64,000 nucleotides of DNA, taken from positions 1 through 64,000 of the forward strand of contig JAUIRK010000866.1 of assembly GCA_030549495.1 (NCBI GenBank). Direction: 5' to 3'. The stretch comes from Nectonema munidae (lineage: Eukaryota > Nematomorpha > Nectonematoida > Nectonematidae). The translations under genes were made by a program, and so were the position numbers. Below the pieces are notes generated by a model. That model had not been told where the DNA came from. It saw only the letters and a list, made by a program, of their open reading frames with translations, and searched no databases. Positions 22,301 to 37,900 of this stretch are shown in pieces. Position 1 is the first letter of the stretch. Every line of letters starts with the position of its first letter.

Positions 22301-25300
22301 AAGGAATCACCCCAGCCTACTCCGTCTTTTTTCAAATCTTCAGACATTTTTCTGTTTTCAACGGTGAAATAGCCCTACCTTTGTATAAAACTTTAATACG
22401 TCCACACCTTGAATATGGGAACGTATTACCTTATTCAACTCGTATAAAGGATATGAAAAAGTTGCAAAAAGTGCAGAGATTCATAACAAAGAAAATAAAA
22501 AGGTTTGAAAATCTAGATTATAAAGAAAGACTACTTGAGTCATCCCTTCGATCTTTAGCCTATAGATACAAGCGTAATGATATGATAACAGTTTATAATA
22601 TAATTAACAAGAACATGCACGTAAAGTCTACATTTTTACCTCCTTTTCCTGCACGTACTTCAAGATTTCATAGAAAAAAACTTTCAAAAATAAGATCCGC
22701 AAAGCGTTACTTGAGGTCGTCATTCTTTAGTATTTAGATGTATTAACGATTGGAAAGCCTTCCCGTGCACATTGTAGAATCTCCCTCTTTGAACACCTTA
22801 AAAGTCTGGATATTCACTGGAAAGACAAGATTTTTAATTGTTATACTCATCAGTTACACATTTAAATCAACGTATTTCAACCTTCACTTGATGCGAAACC
22901 AACAAACTTACCTTGATTAAACACGAATGTTTACGGTACTTAAATATGATGCCGACAAATCGAACATATCTGTTGATCTTAAAATGGCAAACTATTTACT
23001 TGGAAAAACAGGAGACTTCAAAATACCCACGTTTCTTGTGCTCGTTGGATATGCGAACAAGGAAAACACGTCTTTTTAAGGTTGTATGAAAATGTATTCA
23101 AAAAGAAAACCAGACGTATTATTTTCATAAACTAATTCCTGAAATGTTAAGCTAGTTTAAAATCAATGTCATCTTCGTTTTCCTGGATCAAAAGTAAGAA
23201 TAATAGTTTGGCTTCTTTTTCGATTTTAACTTTATATATTTAAAGATGGGGATTTCCATTTCATGGAACACTGCTCCCTAAAGGATCAAAGAAGTAAATG
23301 GAATCGTGATGGGGAATCTCCATAATAAAATTCAACAAAGATAATTTTCTTCGCTCCAAAATCTCCTTTCATCACAGGAAATAAGGATCACGGTTGGGGA
23401 TTCCGCGTAGAGAAAGGAGTGAGAGTCGGTATCTGATAAAATTTATGATAAAAAAAATTAATTAGTTTAAATTTTGTAAGCGTTTAGAGTGGCCGTTTTT
23501 AATTTAGGCAGAAAATACGATTCGGTTTAAATATTTAAATTGTGTTCATTTGGAATCGGAGTGAGCACTTCTTTCAAAGACAGATATTTTACGCATGACT
23601 CCCCAAACCTGTTAAAAATTTAGAAATATGATTACAAGGCCTTTCTTACTTTTGCTCAGCTTTACCACTTTTCCAAAGTCACTGCTTCTTGCTTCCGAAT
23701 GACTCTGCTTGAGATTTGCCTCAATCATTTTCAGAGTCCTTTTAAAATGTTCAGCTTTTTCATTTCCAAAGGATAACGCGTAGATGCGGGAAACGTGAAA
23801 AAGGCCTTCTTTTGCTCTTTCTACATCCTCGAAGGAAAGATCTAAATATTGAAGAAAAGGCACAATAAAAACAATAATTTTTATTTTATGATGAGTTACC
23901 ATTATTTTTTTATATTATTCAAAATTGGACTTGTTTTTATTTATTAGTTTAGTTATATACATAAAAATTTGTGTATACATGATTTTACAAATGTACTTTA
24001 TCTCATTTTTTATTAAATTTTATATTTGAAATTGTTTTTAGTTATATACTTTGTTTGTACTTCTTTTACACTTTCTCTAAGCTTCATTAAAAATGAGAAA
24101 AAAATTGATTTATAGGCAACCTTTCTATTTTAAAAAACTGGAAATTATAAAACAAGGTAAATTTTGCATAATACAAAAATGAAAAATAATACTAACTTTT
24201 AAAAAAATAAATTAAAAAATAAAAATTTAGTTTCACAAGTCACAAATATGTTATAAATTATATTGAGGGTGCATAAAAATTATAAGAATTATTTATGGAT
24301 GAACTTACAAGTCATTGAATTTACATTATTGATATATTTAAAACTGAAGCAAGAATCCTTACTTCGACTAGCTTCTAGAAGTTGTTTTTCATTGTAGTAC
24401 TTCGCTTTGAGTATTTCTTCTGACAATATATTCACCTGAATTCCGGGTTCGAGTTTTCCTATGTTTTCAAAATTTCTCGCCACTTCTTTCTTGATGATGT
24501 CGTATCGATTTTTTCTTAAGCGAACTTCCTTAATTTTTCGCAAAATGGTTTCCAAAAATAAAGTCTGTTTGTCGTTATAGCCTTTTATCGAAAAGATGTA
24601 TTGATTGTATAAAATATTCCATTTGAAATTGATGCCTGCCATTTCTCCTTCTTTGATATAATCATCTAGTTCTTCCATAACAAGTTTCAATGACAACATA
24701 TATGCCAAGTAAGATTCTTTGCTTTCATAAAACTTATCATTCATGAATCGCAAATAGTGAAAGGCATGAGGAAGTTCAAAAATTTGATCTATTTTGTAGT
24801 AAGCTTGGAAGAAAGAGTCATTCTTTAAAAGGACGGCGTTTTTGTAATCAAGAGTCTTCTCTTTATGGGGTTGTAGTTTTTTTGAAAAAATTGTAAAGTC
24901 TGAAGGAATCAACTTTGATGCTTTGGGAAGTCGGAAAAAGGGATTCCAGGAAGTTCTCCATTTTTTTAAGATGTTTTCAGGAATTTTCTTGACTGAGTAA
25001 TTGATCTCGAACCACTTTTCCCGAAATAAATGTCCTTCGTCCAAAGTATCTGTTGCTTCTATTATTCTAAAAAGTGAAAGAAAACGTGTATCTTCTCTTT
25101 GTTATAATTATCATCCTATGTGTATGGAATATGCAAAAGCACCCAACCCTTAAGTATTTCTTTCTCTTTCATTGCGGGAAAGATGAAAGGAAAGGAAACA
25201 TTACAGTAATGTTATTGCTTTGTATTATCTGCATACTATTTAGCAGCAAAATTATGGACTTTTCCATACTTTATAACTAACCTTAAAGACATCGCCTCAA

Positions 25301-28300
25301 AAGTCGTCATTGTTAGGATATTATTATTATTATTATTATTTAGAAATGATTTAAAATTTTTAAAGTTATGTTTAAGGGTCAATTTTTTTTATGATTTTTC
25401 AGCTCAACTTTTGATCACACTAGTAATCAGGAAGATGAGTTTGATCTGGCGCTGAATAAAATCAGGCAAACGTATTCTAAATTTTTATCAATTCTGCATT
25501 TGAGTATATCGAACGCCTAGCAGAGATTTTGGAAGTCTTTCTTTTGAATTTCGAGATACTATATAAGGAAAGAATAGAAGCTAATTAAAAGAGTATACCT
25601 CATGTAATCAGGCGTTAAGAAAGATAGAACGTTTTGGTAGAGTGTGGCGTTGTATTCATTGATTAAGTATGCCTTGGGGAGAACATCTTCAATAGAAAAA
25701 TCCTAAGAATATGGATGAAGAAAAGATAATGATTATTATCAAATTTGCATTAAAAATTACTTTCATATTTAGAGCTATTTTTTCAAGATATGGGATCAAG
25801 TTCTTTGATTTGAAACGGTAGTCGATGTTTAATCTGTCTCGAACTTGTTTGTAAAAATCATACGGGACGCTGTGTTTTCTAAGTAAAGCTAAATACTGGA
25901 ACAATGCTTCTACCAATTTTTCTCTATGGTCTAAAAAATTGAACACTACAAGATTACCTCGACGTTTTATTTTTTCGCTATAATGAAATTTAGCTATCTT
26001 AAATTCAAATAATGTATTGTAATATAAAGGCAAATTTTAAATTAAATAAAAAGACTTTTGTCAATTTCAAATTCATTTAAAGTGATTTGTTAATTTTTTG
26101 TTTGCAACTTGAAGACATTAACATTTCAGTAAATTCGCAAAGGGAAATTCTTTTACTTATTATTTCAGCACCCAAATAATTTTAGTTATTCTTTATCAGA
26201 TTTAGTTTCTTGGCTAAACGTGATTAGATAAAAAGTTTATTTTAAAAAAGTACTGATATTTAAAAATAAAATATGAAAGTTTTTAATATAAAAACTAAGT
26301 ATTAAGCTAATATTACAAAAATAATCGAGTCATAAGGAATACATTTAAGTTTTTTGTACATGTGAATTCTGAACAATAGGAATATCTCATCTTATAAATG
26401 ACAAAAATCGCAGTTATCATCAGAACACCCCATCGCCCTTGATAACGGATTTCTATTTCTTTGATATCCTGATGGAAACGCCCGTCTTGTTCATCGCTAA
26501 CGTCTCCATGGTTCCAGGAAAACAATTCAAATGAATCCACTTTACTGATCATAATATTTTCACCAAGAACACGCATACGATGAAATCAAATTTTCGACAA
26601 CACTTTTATAGTTTTCATCATTGTAATTACCAAGGAAAATTTTCACAATGTCTGATCAAGCTGTCCAAGTTGAAGCTTCAATTTTAACACTTTTTTCAAA
26701 AAATTCTAAAGTATAGGAATTTGTGCCCCACCAAAATTTCCTGCATTGAGTTTAACAAATGTCGAATATAGAAAACATTACATATGTATTTGAAACGGTA
26801 TTACTACAAAATTCCTTGGAGAACCAAATTCCACAAGACAAAACTTCGCAAGGAAAAATCCCCAACGTGAAAATTTAAAAGTATTCCGAAGAATTCACGG
26901 TAGTAATTTGATTGATAAAAAAATCTTAGATGTTAGTGCATTGCTTATTTTATTTTCAAAGACTTCTATATTTCTAAAGATAAATATAACAAGATACTAT
27001 AGCACTCTTTTCTTTCTTTACATTTGCTATGCATATATAGTTCTAGTTTGCTTAAATGAATATTACTGACATATCAGTAGTTTTGAGTTAATCAACTAAT
27101 TCTTGTACATCTAGAAATCACTCTACTTCCACCCAAATCCCAATAAATTTTTTTTAAGCAATCAAATAACTAATGTCACTTTTTGCTTACTTTTTCATGG
27201 AGGGATGACTTTAAATTTGTCACGTGGATTCTGTCCTCTTTAGGATTTTGTTCTCGGGAGTGTTTGTTCTAAGGGGGGTTTTGTACGCCGGGGGATCTTA
27301 TTCTGATACCATTTGAAACAGCCCCCATTTTTATGAAAAGTTTTAAATCTGAGATTGATAAAGTAAAGGAGGAAAAATTATTTTATCTTGGCAAACGGTT
27401 CCTTTATTACATGCAAAGCTTTCCATCTTGTTACATCTGATCTCAACTGATACTTTTTTAAATTTAATGATTAGCTCCATCTCTACTATCCCAAATTCAA
27501 AGGAAAGCTGGTTGCTTAGTATGGCTGGTTTGTGTCCATTAGTAGATTAATTCCTTTTAAATCAACACAGATTATGCAATTTTGCTCGTAATGAAGTATC
27601 TTATTCAAAATTAATTTTACTTCATTATTTTTCTTTAAGAGTTGTAGAGTAGCCAAAGGAACGAATCAAATTGGTTTCCATTGTTTGATAAAACGCCCTT
27701 TAAAATACATTTCGAGCTATCTATGAAAAGATGCCTTTCTTCTGGGTTATTCTTCCATCCAAGATCAGTAATATCACTAAAAATATCAGATTCCTTTCCT
27801 TTATAAAACAATTATAGAAATTCTTCATGTCTATTTCGATAAAAAAATAGTATTTACATCATTTTGCAAGAAATTTTTTTCTTATCGAGAAGTTAATAGC
27901 GTAGCAGAAATGTTAGGTAGGTTCAAATTCAGAATCAAAACGCTTAGTTCCATTTGAATACAATTGAAATGAAAATGCCAGTAAACAAAAAATGAGATAT
28001 TTAATTAAATTATTTTGTTTTAATATGAATTATTATTATAAAGAAAGATTATATATTAGAAAATAAAGAGAAAAAGGGAGAGAGGATTTGACTTTTCCAA
28101 AACTTGACAGGATATACTAAAAATAAAGTCATTTCTACATTCAAAAGACCCCTTTAAATATTGATGCTAATTTTAGAAACGCCAAACTCTTTGTATCTTA
28201 GGACATCAAGAAAGTTGAACTCTATTTTTGATGTTTCATAATTAGTTAAAAAATGCGTTACTAAATTTATACATTATATTGTCTTGAACCATCAATAATG

Positions 28301-31300
28301 CTCTGTTCAACGGTGCCACAGAGAGAAGATGAATTAGCTGGTATAGATATTCAATTTGAATATTTGACAAACAAGATACATTTTCATGGGCTTTTTACAA
28401 TTATCAATTTATAATAAAATTTTCTTTCCTTTTATTTTCATTGATTTGTTCAAGCTAATAGTCTACTCAAAAAATCGCGTCATCGATACTTTAAAATTGT
28501 TTTTATAATCAGATGGCAAACTTTTTATATTTTTAAAACAAAATATGGTTTGCATACATTTCAATAACTAAAGCTTTGATTTTATCACTTCCTTTTCCAT
28601 TACAAGATAAATGTATTGATAATATTTAATTTGAATATTTCTCTTCAATAAATTTATCTCCTTTATATTGTTAGGCATAATTCTAGAAAACAAAAGACTT
28701 TCATCAAACTTCATACATTTCCTAAATCAACTCTTGTAACATTTTAGATTTGTTTCATTGGATCAATTTGTTGGGCTGAAGCGCCATTTCATTCGCCACA
28801 TTTACGTTTGCAGCAAATACTTTATCTTTAAAAAACAAATTTAGCCAATGAGTACGAGCCTTGAAATGAGGTAAGTTGACTGATGCTATTTTCACATATT
28901 TTTGGATCACTTCAAGGTATGTTCTTACACTTGGCTTCTACAAACCAAGATGATGTTGCTCTATTTAAATTTTGGTTTTTTGCCATGCTAGTCCTTCTTA
29001 ATTTTTAAAAATTAAATGAAAAAATGTAAACATCTTCTTATCTTTGAGAAAAGTAGATAAAGTTGAACAAATGATATTGAACATTTTAGCTAATTAATCA
29101 TTTATTCAACCTCTAGAATTATTTTTCAAAAAAAGCTATTTACATTTCTTCTTAAATTAAGTCTTCATCTTAACAAAAACCAAAAACAATAACTTTAAAA
29201 GTTTAAAAAAATAAATGTTTTCCTTTAGTTTTAAGTGTCCCAGCAAAGTTAAAAAAATAAATTTTTGATCAGTTAATTTTTTGTTGATGTGAATAAAAAC
29301 TTATGATATCCTCCCAAAATTAAATAATTGAATTTATTCATAGTATTTATTTTTTTTCGATATATTAAAGGATTTCGCAAAATCAAATTTCGTCAACTAT
29401 CTCCTTTCTCCGAGATTGGGGAAAATAAAATCTTCGGTATAATGACGTTCTACTGTGATGGAACATTTTTATAATTTTTTTATAAATTTGAAGTTTTTAC
29501 ATCTTATTAAAAAATCTATATAGAATCTGAAAAGAAATGTACCTTTTCCCAATTTTGTAAGATAGTAGTGCATCACAAAAATTTTAAACGTTTTATAATC
29601 TTCGATGAAAATGTTTTGTTGCGTAATTAATCCTTTATTCATCAAGTAACTCTTCAATCCTGTCTTATGACCACTTTCAAGGCATCTTTGGATCAATAAA
29701 GCAGGCTAAAATGTTTACAAACGCAACTTTAAGAAATATAAAGTATATTTTGTTTTCTAGAAGCAAAATAGATATAGGTTTTTCCTTTTTCACTTATAAA
29801 GTAAATGAGAGAACTTTGTTGATATGTTTTGAAAAGAGCAGGCATTTATTCAAAATACAACCAATTCCAAAATACAACAAAATATGAAGTTAAAAAATAA
29901 AACTTTACAGTCTGTAAAGAAAAGGTAGAAAAGACCTATAGTATCGATAATTATTATATACCATGTTTTAATAATTTAATACATAATTGTTTGCTTTCCA
30001 AATGCTGAAGAGATTTCTATTCACTTGTAGAACGTGTAAAATTTATCATTCTAATTTACTTTAATCGTATTTAATAATTATAAAAACATAATTCTCTAAA
30101 AGGGGGCGTGAGTAAGTTTAGTTAGATATGGGGTTTCTATAACTCAAGGTCTTGGGTTCGATCCCCCTTCAAGCTTCTTTTCCTCGTAGTTCTACACAAG
30201 CGAAACCATTCTGCTTTTTTGATGAAAACACCATACAGTACCTTTTACCTTTACAAAATAATTGAAGATTAATATTAATTTTTAAACAAATGTTCAACTG
30301 ATTGAAATACAGCAACATTAGATCAAAATGAAAAATTGATTTATTTTGAAGTAAACAAAGAGTATTAAAATTCAATGTTAAAATAAGAACTTTACCTCCT
30401 TTAACTTTTGAATTTTTCGTTAAACACAAAATTAGTTAATTAATCTCTAACAATATCAATAAAAAAGCACATTGAAATGACTTTTTGAAAAACAATAAAA
30501 AAGCACATTGAAACGAGAACGCGTGATGATAAGAAAAATGAAATAGTAACTCGTTTAATAAAGTGCTTTTATATTGTCAATGTAGTAGTCCTTTGAGCGC
30601 TTTTATAGTTTTAAGAAACAAGTAGGTAACTTGTCTACACCGAAGATATACAATTTTCCAAAAAAATATCTTCACCGTGAAGAAAAAGCTCCTGCATTGT
30701 GAATCAAAAATCTTTAAAGTTTTATCTTATTTATTAGTTAATATTTTAATCATCAATTGACTAAAAAAGTGATATGAAAATTTTCAAACATTTAAAGTTA
30801 ACATAACTATGACAGATACCAATAGGAAAAATTTATTAATGTGAATCGAATTTGACAAATTTTTTTCTTCGATGTGAATGAGAGAGTATTTTAGATAATA
30901 AAAATTTAAGATTAGCTACAATCACTTATAAAATTCACAAATGTTTGTTGGCTTCTGCTTTCAACATATTCATCAATTACAAGACCAACATTCTTAGAAC
31001 TTCTATACAAGGAATTCACATAATAGTTTGTTAAATTGATCAACTAGAATGTACACGTTTGAACGGTTTTGTCTGTGATAAATATTTTCATTAACCTTGT
31101 TTCCATCCAATTATTGTACATAATTATTTTCTACTTTGGATTATACGTGTTTTTGTAATCAGCACCTTTTAATACTTTACAAATGTTTTGAACACTTCTC
31201 TCCGTTATGAACATATTTTAGGTTTGTATCCTCGAGCGGAAAACATAGCTTTGATACGGACCGTCAAACTCAATCTCTTTACTTATTAGTTAATTTATAT

Positions 31301-31924
31301 ATCCTTATCTTACTATAACATCCTGTTTTGATATCTAATTTTCCTTTTAATCTGATGTTCACTGTTTGAAAATAAACTTCTTATTCTTCTACCTTTGTTG
31401 GTGTAGTTTCAAATTTGTGAAATGATATTCTTTTTCATATCCACATATGAAGATGGGTAATCAAAAAGTGTAAAAAAGTGAACTAATTAAAATGAAAAAT
31501 ATACATTACAGATAAATGTTTAAACTCTTGCAGATCTGGCAGCTGAAAAATTATAAAGAGCTGATTCGTATCTTTATGTGGTTTAAATTTGATCCAGTGC
31601 TAAAAAATATGCGTGTAATTGAAACCTTATCTTATTCATTTTATATTGTTACTTGATCTCCTTTTCCAAAAGGAGAGGTGATTCTTTTTTTGTTGAGCTT
31701 GTTGTTTGGAATTTTTGAAATTTTTGGCACAATAAAATTTGTCAAGTTTTCGATAGAATCTAAAAAAAAAGGTGTATCCTATTCATTCGTAAAAGTGTGA
31801 AGTGGTTTACAAAGTCATCATCATCATCATTACTTATGATTAAATCAACATCATCATTATCATCATCATCAACATCTTCAACTTCCTCAACATCATCATC
31901 ATCAACATCATCATCATCATCATG

Positions 31925-31957
<33 letters not shown>

Positions 31958-34900
31958 TCACATAAAATTAAATACAAATATGAAAACAAATACCCTGACT
32001 CAAAACAACTAAATTCATCAAATTTGATGAATAATGCGTTAGTCCATATTCTCTCGCAAATTCACCTAAGCTCATGCCTGTATTCTTAGAAATTTGAGTG
32101 AGAGATTTTCTGTTACCTATAAATAAAATGATGTATTAGGGAACAGTAAATATTCTATAGAATTCTATAAGAATGTATCCTTTCCCCATCCTTTTTTCAT
32201 AAAAACATTTATTATATTGGACATCAAAAATTTTAAGAAATAAATTATAACCAGAAAATATAATTTATATATTAAACCATTAAAGCCCACTTTTTTATTT
32301 GGTTCAATATCAAAATTCATACTTTTATACAACTTTAATTGATATTTATAAAACAAAAAAAAATGTATCACATTATTGTCAAAAATGAATAATGATTTTT
32401 TAGGTAAAATTTCTTATTTTTCAGTTTAAAATCATATTTTCCCAGATCTATCTAATTAAATTATATGAAACAAATGGTTTTTTCCTGCATTAACTTCTGA
32501 ACTTCTTCCTAAGCTCGGAGAGGCACATATGAGAACAGGTGTGTTCATTGGACAAGTCAGGAAAATAATGAAAGGCCCAATATTTTAAAAGAAAAGTAAA
32601 AGAAGAAAAAGCAAGGCCATAAAATTTATTGATTTTGTAGTGAGGTTTTCTGGACAATAACAAAACTGAGAATTATATGAACTTGTTGAAGAGATATGGC
32701 CTGATAGACTGTCTGGACCTTAAAGGTCCATATTCTTGGTGCTTTTATTGACAATTTAAATGAGAATATATGCTTGCAAATTTGATTGGAGGCTAACTTG
32801 GGACCTCCTTGAGTGGTAATCAGCAATTGAATGATAGCAAATGCAGAAAATTGCACTAAGAAATTTCAAAATATAGCTTATTTTTATTTTTGTTTTATGT
32901 CTAAATATAATGAAATTTAAATTTTTCCTAAATCAAAAATTCATTCTGAAAACATAACAGCACATTTTAAAAGAAGTCATGGGCATTCTCTTGTCTTTTA
33001 CAACAAAAAAAGTTGGGGGATAGCATTTGTTTCTCAGGAATAAAAATCGTCTTACATAGTGTTATCACTATGGTTCTTACAATATAATTTTATTTTGTCT
33101 TTTGAATTAATACAAAGATGCTATTGAACATGATTGGCATACGTTTTCAAACTATGATATATTGAGAACGAAATATAAAGGTTATGTAACTAAAAAACTA
33201 AAAATGGTTCTTCCAGTACGAGGAAAGCGACATTTTTAGAAACTACAATAATGGTGACCTTAAATTATATGCAAAAGTCTATATACGGTATAGTACATCA
33301 ACCTCAAACTTAATCATAAACAATTGTGCATTCAAATAAAAGTATATTTTTCAATCGAGTCTATTATCCTTTTTCCAATATGTTGGAAAATTTTTTGAGA
33401 TAACTCGGAGCTTGACTTTAATTTTAGCGATGCATTTTATTTTTTCAAAATTGTGAGAAATGAATGTATAAAAGAAGTTAAACTATTAAAAATTTACCAA
33501 GAATGAATTTTTTGAAGTCTGCACTTCCATTGTAAAAATCCTTTAAAATACGACAAAATATGTAATTTTCGCCATTTTTTCGAAGTCGAAACTCAGATTC
33601 CACAGCTTCTACTTCTTTTTCCACTTCCTCATTAGAGTACTCTGGTTGCACAAAGGAAGACAAAAATCTAAATGTGAAAGCAGCTCGATCAAGGAGTAAA
33701 CGAAATGAGAAACCCAGAACAAAAAATGTTTAGGAGGGACTAGAACTAAAAAAATATTAGAGATAGAGACGCGAAATCTCAATGTTGCATTTTACAATTA
33801 TTTTCCTCAAATTAGTATAAAAATGAGAGATTGGATTAACATATTGATTAGGGTGGTCCTTATTTTTTAAGTTTTAAACTTACAATTCCTTAACCTTTCA
33901 AAGTATTCCTTTCAATAAGAAAATATATTGTATACATTTTTGTGCAATAACTTTATATTTTCTGGAATTTTTTTTATATTATATTCCATAATAATATCCT
34001 TAAATTTTGCGCGTTCTGATAATTATGTTATGGTCATAAAATTCTAAGAAAAAGGAGGCATCCTTAAAAAGCATTTTCAAAATGATTAAACTAATGTGGA
34101 AAAAAGATTTGAGAAGTGGGGACTCCTCAAAAATAATGAAGAAAACTCAACAGAGAAATGAGGAGCACTTTCATTGAAGAGTTAAGTGATTTCGCGGTAT
34201 AACTCATGCAAATCCATTGAACTTGATGAAAATCCAGAAGGCCAACAATCTTCAGCGCTCAGCGTTTGAATGTACTGAAGGATCATGGAACAAGTTTTAA
34301 AGAAAAGAGAAAAAATGTCTAGAAAAAATATTGAAGATTGACGACAAGTGCTGCAAAAGGGGAGAGATGAAGAAAGCTGGTGAACCGTTACTTTTAGTTG
34401 CCTATATGCACGATTTGATAAAAATTATTAGGGAGACTAGGTTTATCTTTCTAAAGTAAGGGCAGCCAATGTTACATTTAAAAAGGATAAATATTTTTTG
34501 AATTTTTTAAAGAATATTTTCCGATTCTTTGATTACACAATTTTATTTGGATTAATTATTTGACAAATGTAATATATAAAATCGTGCAAATTGCAAAATA
34601 TAGGTAATAACTTATGTATCATCGTCTCCCTGAATGAGGTATATCAAATCTTACACCTAGCAAAATATGAAGAGAAATTTGAACATCGTCTACTTAGTCA
34701 TTTGTATATGGAATAGAAACCATCGTAATATACAGGTTGGAGATGAACCACCGTAGTATACAGGTTGAAGATAAATCATCGTAATATACAGATTGGAGAT
34801 GAACCATCGTAGTATACAGGTTGGAGATGACAATCTAGTTGTCTACCCGCGTTCAACGGTACAGGTTATGAGAATATATCATTACATAACAGAGAAGAGT

Positions 34901-37900
34901 TTCCAAAAACTCTTCATACTGAAAAAATATTCCCGAAATAGAAATAATCATATTAGTATAATCGGTGAAAAATTGTGAAAGTGTCAATAAAATTTGTGGT
35001 AACCAATATAAAAACCTAGTTAAACATGTTGAAAATTTGTATTACACAGGTTTACTAAATTGACAACTATGACTTTCGAAAATACAATATATATAAAAAA
35101 ATTTGAACAAAAATATTTATGTGCAAATATTGTTATTCAGAATAATAAGAGGAATCTAAATATGCATAATACTTGTATATTTATTGAATATATGTGAAGT
35201 CATCATTTTGAGCCTGTTTGAAAGGCCTAAAAATCAAAATTTTAAAATTGAAAAAAAAATTATGAAGCTATTCTGATAGAGTTTGATACGTTGATTCCAT
35301 ATATGTCATTTGTTTGAAATGAATCGAATGACTTCGATATTTTTTGCGCTCAAAGTTTGAATTTTTGTCATGTTAAGTTTTAAGGCAAAAAAAGGTATTT
35401 TAAAAAATTCAAACATTATTTATACATTTTCATAATCAGTACAAAAATTCCTTTAAAATGTTATATTAAAATTGAAAATTGGATAAGGTTAAAAATTTTC
35501 GAAAAATTCGTAACATTAAGAAATTTTTTTAAAAATTAAGAAATAATTTTTCAAATTTTTTCAACGTATTATGTTTAAATGTTAGGTATATTTTATGAAT
35601 ATGCAAAAAAATATGTAATTATTAATTTTTCACGCTAAAATAGCAAAATTGTGTAAATTGTTCAAAGGATTATAAATTTTTTTTTTGAATTTTTTCAAAA
35701 GGAAACGACATGCAAAATGCGGATAAAAGGATGCTCTTTAAGATAGGCATGGTTTAAAATGTTTTTAAAATTTCTCGAATAAAGTCTTCTTTCAAAATTA
35801 AAATTTGTAAATTTTGATAAAATTTTTTAAAAAATTGTTAAATTAAAAAAAAATACATGAAAAATAAATATTTTTTAAAATTTAAGCGATTTTGAGTAAG
35901 TTGATGTAAAAATTAGGAAAGAATAATTTTATTTTAATTAAAAAAATCCCGTCAAAAATGTCAAAATTTTTTGGAGAAAAAGAATTAAAAAAAATTGAAT
36001 GAAATTTATCAATTTTTTTTACAGAAGTGTTTCCTCAAACTTCATACAGAAAAAATATTTCTTCATGTGTGTGCATGCGCACGTGTGTGAGAACCGAAAA
36101 TTAAAATTATTTTTAAAAATCTACAAATAAATTTGGGTTATTGTAGGGGGCTGGTTTATAATGAAAAAAAGAATATAAATTCATGAGGTTAATTATTGAG
36201 AAAAATTTATTAAAACACATTTTTTTATCTTCTCTTTTTTTTCCTTCAGTTAACACATCAATAAGCGTAATCCAAAATTTTCTTTTTGGAGTAATCAAAG
36301 GGTAACAACTTCTTTCGCCGTGATTCAATTTTTTTATACGATACTGAAAACAATAAATACTTGTTATTGTACTTATTTTGTGATTTTTTTACCTAGAAAT
36401 AACATTTTAGTGAACCAGTTTGGGGGATAATAATAAAATTGAGCATAAACATATTTTTTTAGGCAAATAAAACTTGGGCAATTATTTTTACATTATGAAC
36501 TGACTTAAAATTTTGGCAAATAATTCAAAAGTTTTGTTAAAAAATGTCAAAAAAAAGATTTGGTATATCGCATGATACATTTTGTTGAGAAATGCGAAAG
36601 TTATAAGCGTTTTAATATTTGACTAAGATTTAAGCTAGGAACACTACAAATAAACTAAGCGTACACTAGCCCGATAAAATAAACCACACACGCGTGCTAA
36701 AGATGTGGTGAAGCGTATGCGAGATAAGAATTCACTGCGCTCACAAACGCGTAATGCAACATGTGTTAATCTTTCTTCGCATAGTTATGCTCTAAAATCA
36801 ATCAATAATGTGATTTATTCTTCGCACACTGTCGGTATAAATATAACGAATACCCTTCGTTAAAAATTAGAAAGTTTGTATCTAAAATAAATAAAAATTG
36901 TTTCGAAATAAAAGTTGACTACTATTATCAAACAAAACTTGTACATTTAATCGAAATTTTTCACTTCAAAAATAATTTTAAATTTATTAGAAAAACATTA
37001 TACTGACCTATGCTGACCCCTAAAAAGTAAAAATATATTTTCGACAGTTTTCTTTAACTATGCCATTTTAAAATGTAAAAAAACATATTCTACCTTTGTT
37101 AATATGAAATATTGAAAAAATAGTATATAAACTCATCACGTTAATATTATTATTGGTATTTTTGAAACTAGATAAAAGTTGACTGACCTCACATAAAAGC
37201 AGATTTTGGAAAAAGAAAAACTTATTTTTTTGTAAAACCTAGCCTATGTCCACAAAGAGTATAGCTTTCACCATTTTCAGTCAAAAATTTTCTTTAAATC
37301 TTCACATTATTTTCTTTAAAAGTGGTCCCTTTTTTTACTAAAATTTAGACCAAATTTTTCGAATTAAAGTCCAGTTATCAAAAAAATTTAAAACTTTTGC
37401 AAAAATAAATTACTCTAGCTATGTAGCAAAGGATAAGCTTTCAAATGATATATATATATCATTTGAAAAAGTTTAATTTTTTTTATATTTCATATATAAA
37501 AGAAATATTAAAAAACAGTTAAATTTTTTCTGCAAATCAAATAAATAAAAATTTCCAAAAAATCATATTAGTATTATTAGTAGTAGTAGTAGTATTATTA
37601 GTATTATATATTACATAAACATTTCAACCAATCATATAGTTTTCATGAAATAAAACTGAAATTTCAAAGTTAAGTGTTTTGAACTTTTATATAGAATTTT
37701 TGGAATGGTGCTTTCAATATGTAAGTAAAATATTTTTTTAAAATAAGTATGTTGTATTTTTATTTTAGGCATTGTCTGGCAAGTTGTCTCCCCGGAGGTC
37801 TTGCCATACCTCTGATTTGAATACAAGCATATCACGTTGTAATGTCTAATTAATTAATTGCAAAAAATTATGAGATCCCGTGTCCAGCCTTTTGAGGTTT

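Noticed and set aside
26313-26576. An additional exon of the IDE-like gene between 25930 and 29543
   Set aside because: The flanking exons join in phase with continuous IDE homology, and this stretch carries the RFHQDI family motifs instead.
30140-30170. tRNA gene from a good B box
   Set aside because: There is no cloverleaf with a matching acceptor stem; the same tail follows other heads, so it is a SINE. The same reasoning applies at 2770, 6830, 11850 and 58470.
34719-34830. Possible CRISPR array
   Set aside because: The 28-bp units are directly adjacent, with no spacers, so it is a minisatellite.
36113-36328. Short minus-strand frame as an extra IDE exon
   Set aside because: No IDE similarity, and exons 5 and 6 join in phase without it.
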